Origin: Pseudomonadota bacterium
Lineage (GTDB): Bacteria; Pseudomonadota; Gammaproteobacteria; Xanthomonadales; Xanthomonadaceae
NCBI GenBank assembly: GCA_963205495.1
Contig: CAUJIN010000054.1
Location: forward strand, 1-58,173
Direction: 5' to 3'
DNA: 58,173 nucleotides
Shown here: piece after piece, positions 56,274 to 58,173 of the stretch
How positions within the stretch are numbered: position 1 is the first letter of the stretch
Layout: every line of letters begins with the position of its first letter
Notes under the pieces: generated by a model
The model's database searches: none
Told to the model about the DNA's origin: nothing
What the model saw: the letters and a program-made list of their open reading frames with translations, nothing else
Program-made: the position numbers and the translations under genes

Positions 56274-57086
56274 TCAGGCGCCCCGCTGCTGCTGTTTCTG
56301 CTGGCGGTGCAGGAGGATGCCCGCGATGCTCACGAGGATCATCACCAGCGTCACCACCAGCGTGGCCAGCGCGTTGATTTCCGGCGTGACGCCGAGTTTT
56401 ACCTTGGAATAGATCAGCATCGGCAGCGTGCTCGCGCCGGGGCCGGAGGTGAAGCTGGCGATGACCAGGTCATCCAGCGACAGTGTGAACGCAAGCAGCC
56501 AGCCGGCCAGCAGGGCCGGGGCGATCAGTGGCAGGGTGATGAGGAAGAACACCTTCCAGGGCCGCGCGCCCAGGTCCATCGCGGCTTCTTCCAGGCTGTC
56601 GTCCATCATCGTCAGGCGCGAGCGCACCACCACGGTGACGTAGCAGGCGGTGAAGGTGACGTGCGCCAGGGTGATGGTGCTCATGCCGCGCGTCGGCCAG
56701 CCGATCAGTTCCTGCATGCTCACGAAAAGCAGCAGTGCGGAGAGGCCGAGCATCACCTCGGGCATCACCAGCGGCGCCGAACTCATCAGAGACAGCAGGC
56801 CGCGGCCGGGGAAACGACCGAAGCGCGCCAGCGTCAGGCCTGCGGCGGTGCCGATCACCACCGCGAGCGTGGCGCTGCCGGAGGCGATCAGGAAGCTGCG
56901 CCAGGCGGCGGAGAGGATCTGCGCGTTGTCGAACAGTCGCCCATACCAGGCGGTGGAAAAGCCGCCCCACACCGTCACCAGGCGCGACTTGTTGAACGAG
57001 TAGATGATCAGCGAGGCGATCGGGATGTAGAGGAAGGCGTAGCCGAAGGCCATCGCGGTGTAGAGCTGCCACGGGCGGCGGTTCAT
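56274..57086 (-). CDS. potI: Putrescine ABC transporter permease PotI
   Basis: A 270-residue inner membrane permease with six helices. The EAA loop that contacts the ATPase is LEEAAMDLGARPWKVFFLITLPLI. LDDLVIASFTSGPGASTLPM is typical of PotI/PotC. The start overlaps the potH stop (ATGA). Confidence 0.92.
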   Translation of the reverse strand: MNRRPWQLYTAMAFGYAFLYIPIASLIIYSFNKSRLVTVWGGFSTAWYGRLFDNAQILSAAWRSFLIASGSATLAVVIGTAAGLTLARFGRFPGRGLLSLMSSAPLVMPEVMLGLSALLLFVSMQELIGWPTRGMSTITLAHVTFTACYVTVVVRSRLTMMDDSLEEAAMDLGARPWKVFFLITLPLIAPALLAGWLLAFTLSLDDLVIASFTSGPGASTLPMLIYSKVKLGVTPEINALATLVVTLVMILVSIAGILLHRQQKQQQRGA

Positions 57087-58072
57087 GCGCCCTTCCCCTT
57101 GCCCTGGCTGCGGTTTTCCACATACTCGAAGATCAGCGTCGGCACCACGATGAGCAGCAGCATCGCCACCGCCACGCCCGAGGCCAGCGGCCAGTCGCGG
57201 TTGGTGAAGAACTCCGTCCACAGCACGCGGCCGATGGTGATGGCATCCGGGCCGCCGAGGATGTCCGGGATCACGAACTCACCCACCGCCGGGATGAACA
57301 CCAGCATCGCGCCGGCAATGATGCCCGGCAGCGACAACGGCAAGGTGATGCGCATGAACGCCTGCCACGGGCGCGCGCCCAGATCGGCGGCGGCTTCCAG
57401 CAGGGTGAAATCCAGCCGCATCAAGTTGGCGGTGAGCGGCAGGATCATGAAGGGCAGGTAGTTGTAGACGATGCCGATATAGACGGCGAGGTTGGTGTAG
57501 AGCAGGTCCAGCGGCTGGTCGATCACTCCCAGCCACAGCAGGAACTGGTTGATCAGTCCGTTGGTCTTGAGGATGCCGATCATGGCGTAGGTGCGCAGCA
57601 GCGAACTGGTCCAGAACGGCAGGATCACGCCCACCAGCAGCATCATCCGCCAGACCGGCGTGGCGCGCGCGATGCCGTAGGCGATGGGGTAGCCGATCAG
57701 CAGGGTGAGCGTGGTGGAGACGCTGGCGAACAGCAGCGAGTTGAGGTAGGCCTTGAGGTACAGGCTGTCCTTGAGCAGCGCGGCGTAGTTGGCCCAGGTG
57801 ATGCGCAGCGTGAGCGCGCCGTCTTCTGCGTGGTCGAACAGGGGCGAGTAGGGCGGCGTCTGGCCGAACAGCGGCGTGGCCAAACTGATCTTCATCACGA
57901 TGACGAAAGGCACCAGGAAGAACAGCCCGAGCCAGAGCATCGGGATCGCGATGACGAAGATGCGCCCGCGATGTGTGCGGAACTCCTGCCCGATGGCGCC
58001 GAACCAGCGGAAGAGGTTGCGTACCACCTGATCCCAGAACCCGCCGATGCCGACGGCTTGCCGCGTGTTCAT
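57083..58072 (-). CDS. potH: Putrescine ABC transporter permease PotH
   Basis: A 329-residue permease. The N-terminal helix (IFVIAIPMLWLGLFFLVPFVIVM), a large periplasmic loop, ILPFWTSSLLRTYAMIGIL, YNYLPFMILPL and the EAA loop LLEAAADLGARPWQAFMRI match PotH. GEFVIPDILGGPDAITIG is also conserved. It is coupled by ATGA overlaps to potG upstream and potI downstream. Confidence 0.93.
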   Translation of the reverse strand: MNTRQAVGIGGFWDQVVRNLFRWFGAIGQEFRTHRGRIFVIAIPMLWLGLFFLVPFVIVMKISLATPLFGQTPPYSPLFDHAEDGALTLRITWANYAALLKDSLYLKAYLNSLLFASVSTTLTLLIGYPIAYGIARATPVWRMMLLVGVILPFWTSSLLRTYAMIGILKTNGLINQFLLWLGVIDQPLDLLYTNLAVYIGIVYNYLPFMILPLTANLMRLDFTLLEAAADLGARPWQAFMRITLPLSLPGIIAGAMLVFIPAVGEFVIPDILGGPDAITIGRVLWTEFFTNRDWPLASGVAVAMLLLIVVPTLIFEYVENRSQGKGKGA

Positions 58073-58173
58073 GTCGGCAGCACCACGGCCGAGCCGGCCT
58101 CCCAGGAAAGGTACAGGGTGTCGTCCCAGTCGTAGTGCGGCTCGGAGCTGCGCACGATGTGGGTTTCCTGCAC
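58069..58173 (-). CDS. potG: Putrescine ABC transporter ATPase PotG, C-terminal 34 codons
   Basis: Only the end of the gene is in the window: QETHIVRSSEPHYDWDDTLY then LSWEAGSAVVLPT and stop. This fits the TOBE-domain end of PotG/PotA ATPases. The stop overlaps the potH start. The nucleotide-binding domain lies beyond 58173. Confidence 0.75.
   Translation of the reverse strand: MQETHIVRSSEPHYDWDDTLYLSWEAGSAVVLPT

Overview
The window is about 58 kb of GC-rich bacterial chromosome, almost fully coding. The best taxonomic marker is the arginine cluster (19.0-26.2 kb). It pairs an N-acetylornithine carbamoyltransferase (argF') with an acetylcitrulline deacetylase-type argE', a fused acetylglutamate kinase/synthase (argB-argA), argC, argH and proB. 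This acetylated arginine route and gene order are the Xanthomonas type, so the organism is most likely a gammaproteobacterium of the order Xanthomonadales (Lysobacterales). Genus cannot be resolved by eye. It has a bc1 complex, a nitric oxide reductase under an FNR-like box, and type IV pili, which fits a rod that respires with oxygen and at least partly denitrifies.

Left third (0-18 kb): NAD salvage (pncB-pncA), a TonB-dependent receptor, miaB, a lytic transglycosylase, a DegS-type periplasmic protease, petABC with sspA-sspB, a DUF3301 protein, then a nitric oxide reductase operon (small membrane protein-norC-norB). NorC carries a second c-type haem domain and NorB an extra membrane module. 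An intrinsic terminator and an IS66 transposase remnant follow, then cysS-sufE on the minus strand.

Middle (18-38.5 kb): a YcfJ-like secreted protein, then the arginine cluster preceded by what looks like a transcription attenuator (short Arg-containing leader frame plus a strong intrinsic terminator 40 bp before argF'). Several palindromic repeats lie between the genes, including a 114-bp tandem repeat between argH and proB. The minor pilin operon fimT-pilV-pilW-pilX-pilY1-pilE runs on the minus strand, followed by ppnN and a CPA2 cation/proton antiporter.

Right third (38.5-58.2 kb): a beta-propeller sensor kinase and its NarL-type regulator, a large secreted beta-helix protein, and an ECF sigma factor/Ser-Thr kinase pair. 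Next comes a 2.3-kb accessory segment bounded by two diverged copies of a 385-bp direct repeat. It holds secreted-protein genes, an in-frame stop inside a two-domain protein, and fragments of ampD, the sigma factor gene and apparently recQ. After it come the intact ampD, a small alpha/beta hydrolase, rlmKL, a small methyltransferase, an SMR exporter, an isoprenylcysteine methyltransferase-like protein and the putrescine transporter genes potG(partial)HI.

The most interesting items are a shared C-terminal tail ([LI]FxDGF[ED]) on two unrelated secreted proteins, the candidate arginine attenuator, the enlarged NorC/NorB, the ECF sigma/kinase pair with a candidate phospho-threonine, and the repeat-bounded accessory segment. 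No tRNA, rRNA, CRISPR array, prophage or intact mobile element was seen. Everything here was read by eye; family assignments rest on motif recognition, not on searches.
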